Assembly: GCF_003583925.1 (NCBI RefSeq)
Contig: NZ_QYCN01000010.1
Location: 72,093 to 136,092 of the forward strand
DNA: 64,000 bases
Reading direction: 5' to 3'
DNA from: Hymenobacter rubripertinctus
GTDB taxonomy: Bacteria > Bacteroidota > Bacteroidia > Cytophagales > Hymenobacteraceae
Shown piece by piece: positions 1 to 7,972 of this stretch (position 1 is the stretch's first letter; the number at the start of each line of letters is the position of its first letter). The notes beneath the pieces were generated by a model. The model had not been told where the DNA came from. It did not search any database and saw only the letters and a program-made list of their open reading frames with translations. The position numbers and the translations under genes were made by a program.

Positions 1-429
1 CCCGAGGGCGGCCCCGGCCCGGCCGCCCAGGGCCGCGCCGGCCTGCCCCCCGTATTTGCCAGCCAGCCCGGGCAGGGTTTTCTGGCCGAAGTTCATCAGG
101 TAGCGCCCTACTTTCTGGCCGTTATCGGAGGCCACGAACCGACGGCCCGCGTCGGCGGCCTTCGTCATCAGGTCACCCAGAAACTGGTTCAGCTCCTGCT
201 CGCTGCCCACTTCGAGCAGCTGGTAGGCCAGTTCCAGCTCCTGGTCGGGGCCGCCCATTTCAAAGGTTTCGTTCTGGTAGCCCGCGCTGAAGCTCTGCTC
301 GAAGGCCTGCTCGAACTCGTCCTCGAATTCGTGCTCGAATTCGTGCTGGCCATCGTAGCCGGTTTCAAATTCATCCTGGTAGCCCGGGCCGGCTTCCAGC
401 TCCTGTAGGGTCCGATCAATGTTGTGCAT
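1..429 (-). CDS. Hypothetical protein with acidic Glu-Phe-rich N-terminus and Gly/Ala-rich tail (5' part only)
   Basis: The gene starts at the ATG complementary to 427-429 and stays open to the window edge, giving 143 codons with the 3' end missing. The protein begins MHNIDRTLQELEAGPG. A run of Glu-Phe motifs follows (EFEHEFEDEFEQAFEQSF, about residues 26-43). Next comes a helical block containing LAYQLLEVGSEQELNQFLGDL, and then a Gly/Ala-rich stretch (GLAGKYGGQAGAALGG) at the cut end. I recall a widespread uncharacterised family with an LLEV.xExELxxFLGxL core followed by a glycine-rich hydrophobic tail. Similar proteins occur in many phyla and are sometimes found near contractile injection loci, but no such neighbour is visible here. 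Function is unknown, and the family link is from memory. Confidence 0.75.
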   Translation of the reverse strand, partial: MHNIDRTLQELEAGPGYQDEFETGYDGQHEFEHEFEDEFEQAFEQSFSAGYQNETFEMGGPDQELELAYQLLEVGSEQELNQFLGDLMTKAADAGRRFVASDNGQKVGRYLMNFGQKTLPGLAGKYGGQAGAALGGRAGAALG

Positions 430-831
430 GGCTGATAAGGGAGGTTAGGTGAAAAGAAGGGGTGGTGTTCCTCCCCGTTTTCAAACCCGGTGCCAGCCTG
501 CCCAACGCCCTTTCCAGCATCTGGAGCGGGGTAAGGGCGAAACCCATTTCGTTTTACCCCCTCCGGCACCCGGGCCGCCGAAATTCGTTTCGCGCCCCTT
601 GCCCGGCCCACCGGCTCGTTTTGTCCCGCCCGGTTTAGGGTCCTGACCGGCAAGCCGCACTTGCGGCCGGCAACTTATTTTCTATCTTCCGGCTTTCGTA
701 GGGTTCTGCAACACAACCGCCCCGCGAATTAATACCCTGCTCCCGGAAGCACTGGTGCCCGCCACCAGGCTGCTCCCCCCTCCTATTCCTATTGCACATT
801 CCGCCTTTCACAACCTCCGGAACGTGTTCTT
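430..831. other. Divergent intergenic region, no gene seen
   Basis: This 402-base gap separates a leftward gene from a rightward receptor gene and must hold both promoters. I see no convincing TAnnTTTG box, RNA gene or repeat. The short open frames here have no recognisable protein content. Confidence 0.5.
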
Positions 832-3279
832 ATGCTATACTATTCCTGCCGCTCCCTGAGCGGAGTTCAAACGGCCGTTATGGCCCTGCTGCTCGCTATG
901 CCCCTGGGCCTGCGGGCCCAAACGACCCCGGTTTTCACCGGCACCGTGCGCACGGCCGCCGGCGCGCCCGCCGAATACGCCACCCTGAGTCTGCACCGCC
1001 CCACCGATTCGGTGGTGGTAAAAACCGAATTCAGCGCCGCCGATGGCCGGTTTCAGCTCCTGGCCCCGGCGGCGGGGCGCTACCTGGTGTCGGTGGCGCA
1101 GGTGGGCTGCCAGCGCCTGTGGCTGGGGCCGCTCGAAGCCGGCGCGGCGGCTCCGCTCACGCTCACGCTGCTGCCCGCCGCCGCCACCCAGCTGCGCGGA
1201 GTGGCCGTGGACGGGCAACGGCCGCTGTTTGAGCGCCTGCCCGACCGCACCCTCGTGCACGTGGCCGAAAGCCCGCTGAGTGCCGGCAGCACCACCCTCG
1301 ACGTGCTCGGCCGCGCCCCCGGCCTGACCGTAGACGCCCAGGACAACCTGAGTCTGCGGGGCAAAACCGGCCTGCTGGTGCTGCTTGATGGCAAACGCGT
1401 GCCCCTGACCGGGGCCGAGCTGGCCAATATGCTGCGGAGCCTGCCCGCCGAACAGGTTCAGGAACTGGAGCTGATTACCAACCCACCGGCTAAATACGAC
1501 GCCCAGGGCGGGGCCGGCATTATCAGCATCCACCTCAAGAAAGACCAGCGTCTGGGCACCAACGGCACGGCCAACGCCGCCTACGGGCGGGGCCGCTACG
1601 GCAAGTTCACGGGGGGCCTGAGCCTGAATCATCGTCAGAAAAACCTCAACCTGTTCGGCTCCTATGCCTACGCCGACCGCCAGAATTTTCAGGACCTCGA
1701 CATCAGCCGCACCTACTTACAGGACGGACAGCCAACCCGTTTCAGTGAGCAGCGCAACACGTCCCGCTCCCACTTGCAGTCGCACACCTGGCGGGCCGGG
1801 GCCGATTACACGCTGAGCCCGCGCACCACGGTGGGGCTGGTGGCGAGCGGACTGGCCAGCCGGCTGCCTTCCCAGGGCTTGAACCTGGCCGATTTCTCCA
1901 ACACCGACGGCCAGTTGACCAATACCCTTACGGCCCGCAACAACCGCGACCTGCGCACGCCCAACGCGGCCGGTGTGCTCAGCCTGCGCCACCAGTTCGC
2001 CCAAGACTCGCTGGGCACGCCCGAGCTCACGGCCGACCTCGACGCGGCCCGCTACGGCCTGGGGCGCCGCCTCGACCTACTCACCACCTATCCGCTTCGC
2101 TCCCAGAACAACACGAACCGGCTGCTGGGCGACCAAAACGGCACGCTCTGGCTGAGCAGCGCCAAAGCCGACTACGTGCGCAACCTGCGCGGCCGCCTGC
2201 GCCTCGAAGCCGGGGCCAAGGCCAGCCGGGTGGCGTCGGACAACGATGTGCTGTTCGAGCGCGAGCAGGACGGCCAGCGGCAGACCGACACGGGCCTCAC
2301 CAACCGTTTCCGCTACACCGAAACCATCGGGGCCGGCTACGCCAGCCTCACCCGCACCCGGCCGGGCCTAACGCTGACGGGCGGCCTGCGGGGCGAGTAC
2401 ACCCGCACCGACGGCCGCCAGGACGTGGGCGGCCAGCAATTTCGGCGGCGCTACTTCCAGCTGTTTCCCAACCTGAGCCTGAGCCGGCCGCTAACGGCCC
2501 ACCACGAGCTGACGCTGGCCCTGAGCCGCCGCCTCGACCGGCCCACTTACAACCAGCTCAACCCTTTCCGCTCCTACCTCGACCCCACGTCTTACCGCGT
2601 GGGCAACCCCGCCCTCTGGCCCCAGACCAGCACCCGCGTGGAGCTGACGCACACGTTCAAGGAGAAATACAGCACCGGCCTGAACTACACCCGCACCCAC
2701 CGCCCCATCCTGAGCGTGTATCGGCTCGATGCCCAGGGCCTGGTGGCCGCCACCGACGTGAACCTGCCCAACCAGGATTACTGGGCTCTGACGCTGGCGG
2801 CCCCGCTCGAACCGGCCAAGTGGTGGAAGCTCTACGCCGACGCCGAGCTGTTCTACATCCGCTTCCAGGGCCAGCTGGAGGGCCAGCCGCTGCCCGCAGC
2901 CCAGCCCGGCGCTATCCTGGGCCTCACTAACTCGTTTAAGCTGCCCCACGGCTGGAGCGCCGAACTGAATGGCCGCTACAACTCGCTGGAGCGCTACGGC
3001 TACCAGCTGGTGCGCGCCTTTGCCCAGGTGGGGGCCGGCGTGCAGAAGTCGGTGGGGCCAGCCACGTTCCGGCTCAACGCGGCCGATGTGTTCTACACCC
3101 TGCCCATGCGCGTCTCGGCCCGCTACCAGCCGCTGGCCGAGTCCTACCGCACGGCCCAGGACTCGCGCATCATCACGGCCTCGTTCACCTACCGCTTCGG
3201 CAACGCCAAAGTAGCCGCCGCCCGCCGCGCCAAAAGCGGGGCCGAAGACGAAAAGCGCCGTGCCGGCGGGGTGCAGTAG
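832..3279 (+). CDS. Outer-membrane beta-barrel protein, TonB-dependent-receptor-like
   Basis: 815-residue outer-membrane protein. A Sec signal peptide ends near residue 29 (LGLRAQ). It is followed by a carboxypeptidase-regulatory-like Ig domain (about 32-115, beginning VFTGTVRTAAGAPAEYATL) and a plug-like region (about 150-230, with LSLRGKTGLLVLLDGKRVPL and TNPPAKYDAQGGAGIISI). The rest is a long barrel of alternating aromatic/Gly strands ending in SFTYRFG plus a basic tail. This order matches the OMP_b-brl_3 family of Bacteroidota, whose members probably bind or import ligands with TonB or act in envelope transport. No SusD partner is adjacent, so the substrate is unknown. A second protein of the same build lies at 23448-26009. 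An internal Met at residue 17 would leave too little signal peptide. Confidence 0.9.
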   Translation: MLYYSCRSLSGVQTAVMALLLAMPLGLRAQTTPVFTGTVRTAAGAPAEYATLSLHRPTDSVVVKTEFSAADGRFQLLAPAAGRYLVSVAQVGCQRLWLGPLEAGAAAPLTLTLLPAAATQLRGVAVDGQRPLFERLPDRTLVHVAESPLSAGSTTLDVLGRAPGLTVDAQDNLSLRGKTGLLVLLDGKRVPLTGAELANMLRSLPAEQVQELELITNPPAKYDAQGGAGIISIHLKKDQRLGTNGTANAAYGRGRYGKFTGGLSLNHRQKNLNLFGSYAYADRQNFQDLDISRTYLQDGQPTRFSEQRNTSRSHLQSHTWRAGADYTLSPRTTVGLVASGLASRLPSQGLNLADFSNTDGQLTNTLTARNNRDLRTPNAAGVLSLRHQFAQDSLGTPELTADLDAARYGLGRRLDLLTTYPLRSQNNTNRLLGDQNGTLWLSSAKADYVRNLRGRLRLEAGAKASRVASDNDVLFEREQDGQRQTDTGLTNRFRYTETIGAGYASLTRTRPGLTLTGGLRGEYTRTDGRQDVGGQQFRRRYFQLFPNLSLSRPLTAHHELTLALSRRLDRPTYNQLNPFRSYLDPTSYRVGNPALWPQTSTRVELTHTFKEKYSTGLNYTRTHRPILSVYRLDAQGLVAATDVNLPNQDYWALTLAAPLEPAKWWKLYADAELFYIRFQGQLEGQPLPAAQPGAILGLTNSFKLPHGWSAELNGRYNSLERYGYQLVRAFAQVGAGVQKSVGPATFRLNAADVFYTLPMRVSARYQPLAESYRTAQDSRIITASFTYRFGNAKVAAARRAKSGAEDEKRRAGGVQ

Positions 3280-3396
3280 CGGTGAATGCGTGAGTGGGTG
3301 AATGAGTAAGCCGCTGGGTTATGGCCCGACTGGCGCAGCTAGCGAACCGAGCCGCCAATTCGTCCTTTTCTGAGCGCAAAACGCCGAATTACCCAA

Positions 3397-3429
3397 AAGC
3401 CCCTGACGTCAAGCAGCCGTCAGGGGCTT
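3397..3429. terminator. Hairpin between convergent genes
   Basis: A perfect 12-bp stem (AAGCCCCTGACG at 3397-3408 with its complement at 3418-3429) closes a 9-nt loop. It sits between two convergent genes, so it could stop transcription from both sides. An 8-nt-periodic GTGAATGC-type repeat at 3281-3308 and its inverted partner at 3494-3523 bracket it. Confidence 0.6.
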
Positions 3430-3511
3430 CGTGTTTGTCAGCGTTCTTGATTTCGGAAAGAACGAATTGCTTCCGCGCCGTTCAGCATGACGGTCTCACC
3501 CACTCACGCAT

Positions 3512-4159
3512 TCACCGATTGTAGCCCCGGCTTTCCTGGAATATTTCCTCGTCCTCGGCGGTGGCCAGATGGGCCAGCAGTTCGGTGTGCGTCATGGGGT
3601 AGGAGAACATGGGGAAGTTCTTTTCGCAGGCCAGGCGCTGTTCTTCCTCGCTCACGGTGGCCGTGCAGTCGGTGAGCGTGTACACCTGGTAGCCCAGCTC
3701 GTAGGCCGTACGCATCGTCGACTCGACGCAGCAGTTGGTCAGGAAGCCGGCCAGGGCCAGGTGGGTGATACCGCGCTGGCGGAGCACGAAATCGAGGTTG
3801 GTACTCCCGAAACCGTCGAGGCCACGCTTGCCTTCGATGATGAGGTCCCGGGGCTCGGGGCGCAGGGCTTCCACGATTTCCGCGCCCCAGGAGCCCTGCC
3901 GGAACGAATTGCTATCGACCACGCCCTTGAGGATGCCGTAGGGCTGGCGGCTCAGCTCCCGGTAATTGTCGGTGAAGCTGATGGGCAGGTGCAGGATGGT
4001 CGCGCCGTAGTTGCGGGCCTTGCGCACCAGCTCCACGGTGTTGGCCAGCATATCGGTCTGGTGCATCACGGCGCGCACCGCCTCGTGCAGGGAGCCGCCG
4101 GGCGTGGTGAAGTCGTTCTGAAACTCGATGAGGACGAGGGCAGTGGTGTTTGGGTTCAT
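3512..4159 (-). CDS. Isochorismatase-family cysteine hydrolase
   Basis: 215-residue protein of the isochorismatase/nicotinamidase fold, which hydrolyses amide or vinyl-ether bonds through an Asp-Lys-Cys triad. The Lys lies in IEGKRGLDGFGSTNLD and the nucleophile in the typical GFLTNCCVESTMR turn with its cis-peptide neighbourhood. The usual catalytic Asp (LxxIDxQNDF) is replaced by Glu12 in LVLIEFQNDF. This variant occurs in a subset of the family, so activity is likely retained but the substrate cannot be named. It is cytoplasmic, with no signal peptide. It stands alone: it is convergent with the upstream receptor and preceded by degraded sequence. Confidence 0.88.
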   Translation of the reverse strand: MNPNTTALVLIEFQNDFTTPGGSLHEAVRAVMHQTDMLANTVELVRKARNYGATILHLPISFTDNYRELSRQPYGILKGVVDSNSFRQGSWGAEIVEALRPEPRDLIIEGKRGLDGFGSTNLDFVLRQRGITHLALAGFLTNCCVESTMRTAYELGYQVYTLTDCTATVSEEEQRLACEKNFPMFSYPMTHTELLAHLATAEDEEIFQESRGYNR

Positions 4160-4179
4160 AGCGGTAGGGAGTCAGGAGG

Positions 4180-4395
4180 TTGTTGTTGAATAAGTTACCA
4201 TCCTCTCCCGCCAAAGTCAACTTTCCCGTGTTATTATATTCGTTAAACGAGAATGCCCGTATGTTGCCACTGCTCTCCTGATCCTCTGCTATAAGCCGAA
4301 CGAACTGACTTTCGCCCCGGCAGTTGTAAGAATTGTTAAATCCCCCTTCATGAAACGCCACTTCACCACCAATCACGAGCTGTAGGTACCAACCG
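4180..4395 (-). pseudogene. Possible coding remnant upstream of the isochorismatase
   Basis: Read leftward from about 4395, the frame gives WYLQLVIGGEVAFHEGG, then FNNSYNCRGESQFVRLI and FNEYNNTGKLTLAGEDG, with no stop until it runs out of frame into the next gene. There is no ATG. The composition is protein-like (a WYLQ start and beta-strand rhythm as in lipocalin/META-type lipoproteins) and the DNA is less GC-rich than its neighbours. I read it as a decayed 3' fragment of a secreted protein gene. The alternative is chance openness. Confidence 0.3.
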
Positions 4396-4404
4396 ACAAC
4401 TCAG

Positions 4405-4638
4405 ATGAAACAACCCAAAAAACACTGGGCCTGGACGCCCCGCCAACGCGGCCGCATCTGATTCTACAGCACCTTTTATCGAGCTTACCAACCCAGCAAA
4501 GACCTGACCCGAATCCTTTGGGGAAACCACCGCAGCCAAACCCGCGAAGCCTTGGCTTTGATTCGAGGAGGGGCTGATGAAACAGAAATGCATTTTCCGT
4601 ATCACCACATGCACTATGGGCATTGGATTAGCGGCTAA
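4405..4638 (+). pseudogene. Short gene interrupted by in-frame TGA at codon 19
   Basis: An ATG at 4405 opens MKQPKKHWAWTPRQRGRI, meets TGA at 4459-4461, and continues in the same frame as FYSTFYRAYQPSKDLTRILW and then GNHRSQTREALALIRGGADE up to HYGHWISG and TAA at 4636-4638. The full frame is 77 codons, basic and rich in Trp, Tyr and His, and does not look random. A strong terminator hairpin starts 6 bases after the TAA, as expected for a real gene. The simplest reading is a conserved small cytoplasmic protein whose Trp (TGG) or other codon became TGA. A sequencing error or readthrough are alternatives. Function is not recognised. Confidence 0.55.
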
Positions 4639-4644
4639 ATGAGA

Positions 4645-4672
4645 GAAGGGCCGCCAGAAATGGCGGCCCTTC
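4645..4672 (+). terminator. Terminator hairpin with GAAA loop
   Basis: A perfect 12-bp stem (GAAGGGCCGCCA at 4645-4656 paired with 4661-4672) closes on a GAAA tetraloop and is followed by TTG-rich DNA. It lies just after the broken gene ending at 4638 and before the convergent porX, and can serve both strands. Confidence 0.75.
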
Positions 4673-4726
4673 TTGTATTACGAACCAGTTGAAAACGTCA
4701 ACTGACAGCTATCAAATCGAAACTCC

Positions 4727-6292
4727 CTACCCTTTCGCGCTCAGCGTCACGTACGGGATAATGCACTCCTCCAGGGAGATGCCGCCATGCTGGAACGTGT
4801 CCTTGTAGTAGTTCACGTAGTAGTTGTAGTTGTTGGGGTAGGCGAAGAAGAAGTCGCCGACCGTGAACACGTAGGCGGTGCTCACGTTTTCGCGGGGCAG
4901 GAAGATGTTCTCCGGCTTGCGCACCGTGTACACGTCCTTGGTGTCGTCGAAGCCCAGGTTTTTGCCGTGCTTGTAGCGCAGGTTGGTGTTCGTGTTCCGG
5001 TCGCCCACAATTTTGTAGGGCCGCTTCACGCGAATTGTGCCGTGGTCGGTGGTGATGATGAGCTTGCCCTTGCGCTCGGCAATCTGCTGGAACATCTCAT
5101 AGAGCGGCGAGTGCAAAAACCACGATTTGGTCAGGCTCCGGTAGGCCGATTCGTCGGCGGCCAGCTCCCGGATCATGGCCATGTCGGTGCGGGCGTGCGA
5201 GAGCATGTCCACGAAATTATAGACGATGACGTTGCACTTGTAGTTGTTGTGCAGGTTGGCCATTTTGCCCAGCAAATCCTTGCCGGCTTGCAGGTTGGTT
5301 ACCTTGTGGTAGCTGAACTTGTGCTTCTGGTTGGCCTTCTGGAACATGATTTCCATGAACTCGGCCTCGTGCATGTTCTTGCCCTCGTCGTCGTCGTCCC
5401 ACACCCACAGGTTGGGGTATTTCTTCTGGATTTCGCTCGGCATCATGCCCGAGAAGATGGCATTACGGGCGTAGGCCGTGGTAGTGGGCAGAATGCTGTA
5501 GTAGGTTTCCTCCGAATCGACGGTGAACAGCTCCGCAATGATGGGTTCGAGCACCTTCCACTGGTCGTAGCGCAGGTTGTCGATGAGCAGGAAGTACACG
5601 GGCGTGTCGCCGGTTTCCTTGAGCAGCGGGAACACGCGCTTCTGGAACAGCTGGTGCGACATGAGCGGGGCGTCCTCGTCGCCGTGGAGCCAGTCCTCGT
5701 AGTTTTCCTGAATGAAGCGGCCGAAGTACGTATTGGCCTCGTCCTTCTGCATGTTGAAAACCTCGGCCATGCTTTTGCCCTCAGTTTCGTTGATTTCCAG
5801 CTCCCAGTACACCAGCTTCTTGTACACGTCGGCCCATTCGGCGGGCGTCAGCCGGTCGCCGAGCTGCATGCCCAGCTGGCGGAAGTCGCGCTGGTAGCCG
5901 GAGTTGGTTTTCTCGCTCACCAGGCGCTTGTTGTCAAGCACCTTCTTCACGGCCAGCAGAATCTGGTTGGGGTTGACGGGCTTGATGAGATAATCGGCGA
6001 TTTTGGAGCCGATGGCCTCCTCCATGATGTGCTCTTCCTCGCTTTTGGTAATCATAATCACCGGCACGGTCGGGCGGATGGCCTTGATTTCGGTGAGGGT
6101 TTCGAGGCCCGTCAGGCCGGGCATGTTCTCGTCGAGAAACACGATGTCGTAGGTTTTTTCCTGAATTTCCTCGACCGCGTCGGTTCCGCTGTTTACGCCG
6201 GTTACGTTGTACCCTTTTTCTTTGAGGAAGAGAATGTGGGGCTTAAGCAGGTCGATTTCGTCATCGGCCCAGAGGATGCTGTATTGTTGCAT
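4727..6292 (-). CDS. porX: PorX: response regulator with PglZ domain, type IX secretion regulator
   Basis: 521 residues. The N-terminal receiver domain (1-120) has the acidic pair D10-D11, phospho-acceptor D54 (DIVFLDENMPG), T82 and K104 (IKPVNP). A helical linker leads to a C-terminal PglZ domain of the alkaline-phosphatase superfamily, with metal-site segments LLIDNLRYDQW, SILPTTTAYARNAIFSGMMP and ITTDHGTIRVKRP. This architecture is PorX, the partner of sensor PorY. It controls type IX secretion gene expression with SigP and, in published work, hydrolyses oligonucleotides through the PglZ domain. No porY or por structural genes are in the window. The expected residues are all present, so both phosphorylation and phosphodiesterase activity look intact. 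Confidence 0.95.
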   Translation of the reverse strand: MQQYSILWADDEIDLLKPHILFLKEKGYNVTGVNSGTDAVEEIQEKTYDIVFLDENMPGLTGLETLTEIKAIRPTVPVIMITKSEEEHIMEEAIGSKIADYLIKPVNPNQILLAVKKVLDNKRLVSEKTNSGYQRDFRQLGMQLGDRLTPAEWADVYKKLVYWELEINETEGKSMAEVFNMQKDEANTYFGRFIQENYEDWLHGDEDAPLMSHQLFQKRVFPLLKETGDTPVYFLLIDNLRYDQWKVLEPIIAELFTVDSEETYYSILPTTTAYARNAIFSGMMPSEIQKKYPNLWVWDDDDEGKNMHEAEFMEIMFQKANQKHKFSYHKVTNLQAGKDLLGKMANLHNNYKCNVIVYNFVDMLSHARTDMAMIRELAADESAYRSLTKSWFLHSPLYEMFQQIAERKGKLIITTDHGTIRVKRPYKIVGDRNTNTNLRYKHGKNLGFDDTKDVYTVRKPENIFLPRENVSTAYVFTVGDFFFAYPNNYNYYVNYYKDTFQHGGISLEECIIPYVTLSAKG

Positions 6293-6661
6293 ATACGGGT
6301 TTTGGGAGTGCGTTCAAACAACCTCAGACACTAGTCTGAGGATTCTGTCCACGAGCTTCAAAGAACCTCATCCGGACGGAAAGCGGCGGCGGCGTAGCGC
6401 CCGCCCCGTTGCCGGAAGTAGTAACTGAAGTTTCGTAAGTAGCTTTACTCCCAATCCCTGGCTTTTGGTTGTCGAAAAATTATCAAAATCAGATATTCTG
6501 ACCTAACGTAGTTGCAAAGAAGCCAAAAAAAGTTGGGTTCTGTTTGGATGACCAAACGGCGCACGGTGCTTTTTCGCGTATTGGTGGCTGAAATCAGTGG
6601 CTTCCGGGCCAGCCCGCGCCGTTTGCCAACCCGCCAGGCCCCGAGTCTGGCCCCGCCTCTT
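6293..6661. other. Intergenic region between divergent porX and HD gene
   Basis: This 369-base gap holds both promoters. About 30 bases upstream of the porX start is a small inverted repeat, CCTCAGAC-ACTA-GTCTGAGG (6322-6341), that could be an operator or a 5'-UTR hairpin. The stretch 6440-6540 is AT-richer. The open frame upstream of 6662 has no family features and I treat it as non-coding. Confidence 0.45.
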
Positions 6662-7891
6662 ATGAACAAAAAGAAAATCTTCAACGACCCCGTCTACGGC
6701 TTCGTCACCATTCCGACCGAGCTGCTGTTTGACCTGATTGAGCACACGTATTTTCAGCGCCTACGCCGGATTCAGCAACTGGGCCTGACGAGTTTCGTGT
6801 ATCCGGGAGCCCTGCACACGCGCTTTCACCACGCCCTGGGGGCCATGCACCTGATGACGCTGGCCCTGCGCACGCTCAAGGACAAGGGCGTGAAGATTAC
6901 GGCCCGGGAAGGCGAGGCCGCCATGGCCGCCATCCTGCTCCACGACATCGGCCACGGCCCCCTCTCCCACGCCCTGGAGCGCAGCATTTTCCACGACGTA
7001 CACCACGAGGAACTGAGCCTGCACCTCATGCGCAAGCTCAACGGGGAGTTTGGCGGGGCGCTGGATTTGGCCATCGAGATTTTCCGGGGTACCTACGCCC
7101 GGCCGTTTTTTCACCAGCTTGTGAGCAGCCAGCTCGATATGGACCGGCTCGACTACCTCAACCGCGACTCGTTTTATACCGGCGTGCAGGAGGGCCGCCC
7201 CGGGGCCGACCGCCTGATTAAAATGCTGACCGTGGTGGATGAGCGGTTGGTGCTGGAGGAAAAGGCAGTGTACAGCATTGAGAACTTTTTGGTGAGCCGG
7301 CGGCTGATGTACTGGCAGGTGTACCTGCACAAAACCGTGACCTCGGCCGAGCAGATGGTGATTCGCATCATGCAGCGGGCCCGCGACCTGGTGCGCGCCG
7401 GCTCCGAAGTGCCTGCCTCGCCCAACCTGCACTTCTTCCTCTCCCGCCCCGTCACGCAGCAGCAGCTGGAACGCGACGACGAGATTCTGCGCCGCTTCAC
7501 CCGCCTCGACGATACCGACGTGTGGGCCGCCGTGAAGCTCTGGGCCGACCACCCCGATAAGGTGCTGCGCTACCTGGCCCAGAGTATGCTCGACCGCCAC
7601 CTGTTCAAAATCACGCTCCAGGCCCAGCCCTTCGACGAGGAGTTCCAGCTTGGTATTGTCGAGCTGATTGCCGCCCGCTTCAACCTCTCGCCCGCCGACG
7701 CGGCCCAGCTCATGCTCATCGGCCGCATCAGCAACAACGCCTACGACGCCGACGGCCGCGACCCCATCGACGTGCTCACCAAACGCGGCCAGGTCATCAA
7801 TGTGGCCGAAGCTTCCGACTTGCCCAACATCAAGGCCCTGGGCCAGCGGGTAGAAAAGCATTATATCTGCTACCCCAAGGAAATTCTGTAG
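6662..7891 (+). CDS. HD-superfamily phosphohydrolase
   Basis: 409 residues from ATG 6662 (MNKKKIFNDPVYGF). This start fits the family, whose members begin with a short KxxNDPVYGF segment; the frame is open further upstream but carries nothing conserved. The HD metal site is visible: HTRFHHALGAMHL, ILLHDIGHGPLSHALE and the distal Asp in LDMDRLDYLNRD. These proteins resemble the SAMHD1/dGTPase branch and are expected to cleave phosphate from nucleotides. The precise substrate of the Bacteroidota group is unknown. The gene sits 81 bases upstream of lpxD, separated by a terminator-like hairpin and a new promoter, so it is probably its own unit. Confidence 0.9.
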   Translation: MNKKKIFNDPVYGFVTIPTELLFDLIEHTYFQRLRRIQQLGLTSFVYPGALHTRFHHALGAMHLMTLALRTLKDKGVKITAREGEAAMAAILLHDIGHGPLSHALERSIFHDVHHEELSLHLMRKLNGEFGGALDLAIEIFRGTYARPFFHQLVSSQLDMDRLDYLNRDSFYTGVQEGRPGADRLIKMLTVVDERLVLEEKAVYSIENFLVSRRLMYWQVYLHKTVTSAEQMVIRIMQRARDLVRAGSEVPASPNLHFFLSRPVTQQQLERDDEILRRFTRLDDTDVWAAVKLWADHPDKVLRYLAQSMLDRHLFKITLQAQPFDEEFQLGIVELIAARFNLSPADAAQLMLIGRISNNAYDADGRDPIDVLTKRGQVINVAEASDLPNIKALGQRVEKHYICYPKEIL

Positions 7892-7911
7892 GGCTGTCCC
7901 TCGCGCTGGCG

Positions 7912-7942
7912 TGGCCCCCGGCGGTCCGCAGCCGCCGGGGCC
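7912..7942 (+). terminator. GC-rich hairpin after HD gene
   Basis: GGCCCCCGGCGG pairs with CCGCCGGGGCC, with one bulged C and a short loop. It lies 20 bases past the HD stop and before the lpxD promoter. Confidence 0.55.
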
Positions 7943-7960
7943 GGGAAATAGATTATTCTC

Positions 7961-7968
7961 TACTTTTG
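7961..7968 (+). promoter_or_regulatory. TAnnTTTG -7 box of lpxD
   Basis: TACTTTTG matches the Bacteroidota -7 consensus and ends 4 bases before the lpxD ATG at 7973. Initiation about 5-8 bases downstream would give a leaderless or near-leaderless mRNA. Confidence 0.6.
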
Positions 7969-7972
7969 CCCG

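Noticed and set aside
835..1632. Long antisense frames opposite real genes (for example 835-1632, 6761-8947, 9121-10545)
   Set aside because: High-GC codon use leaves opposite frames open; they carry His/Gly/Val-rich translations without motifs and overlap clear genes throughout.
4459..4461. Selenocysteine at the in-frame TGA
   Set aside because: No SECIS-like stem directly after the TGA and no Sec-machinery genes in the window; mutation or sequencing error is simpler.
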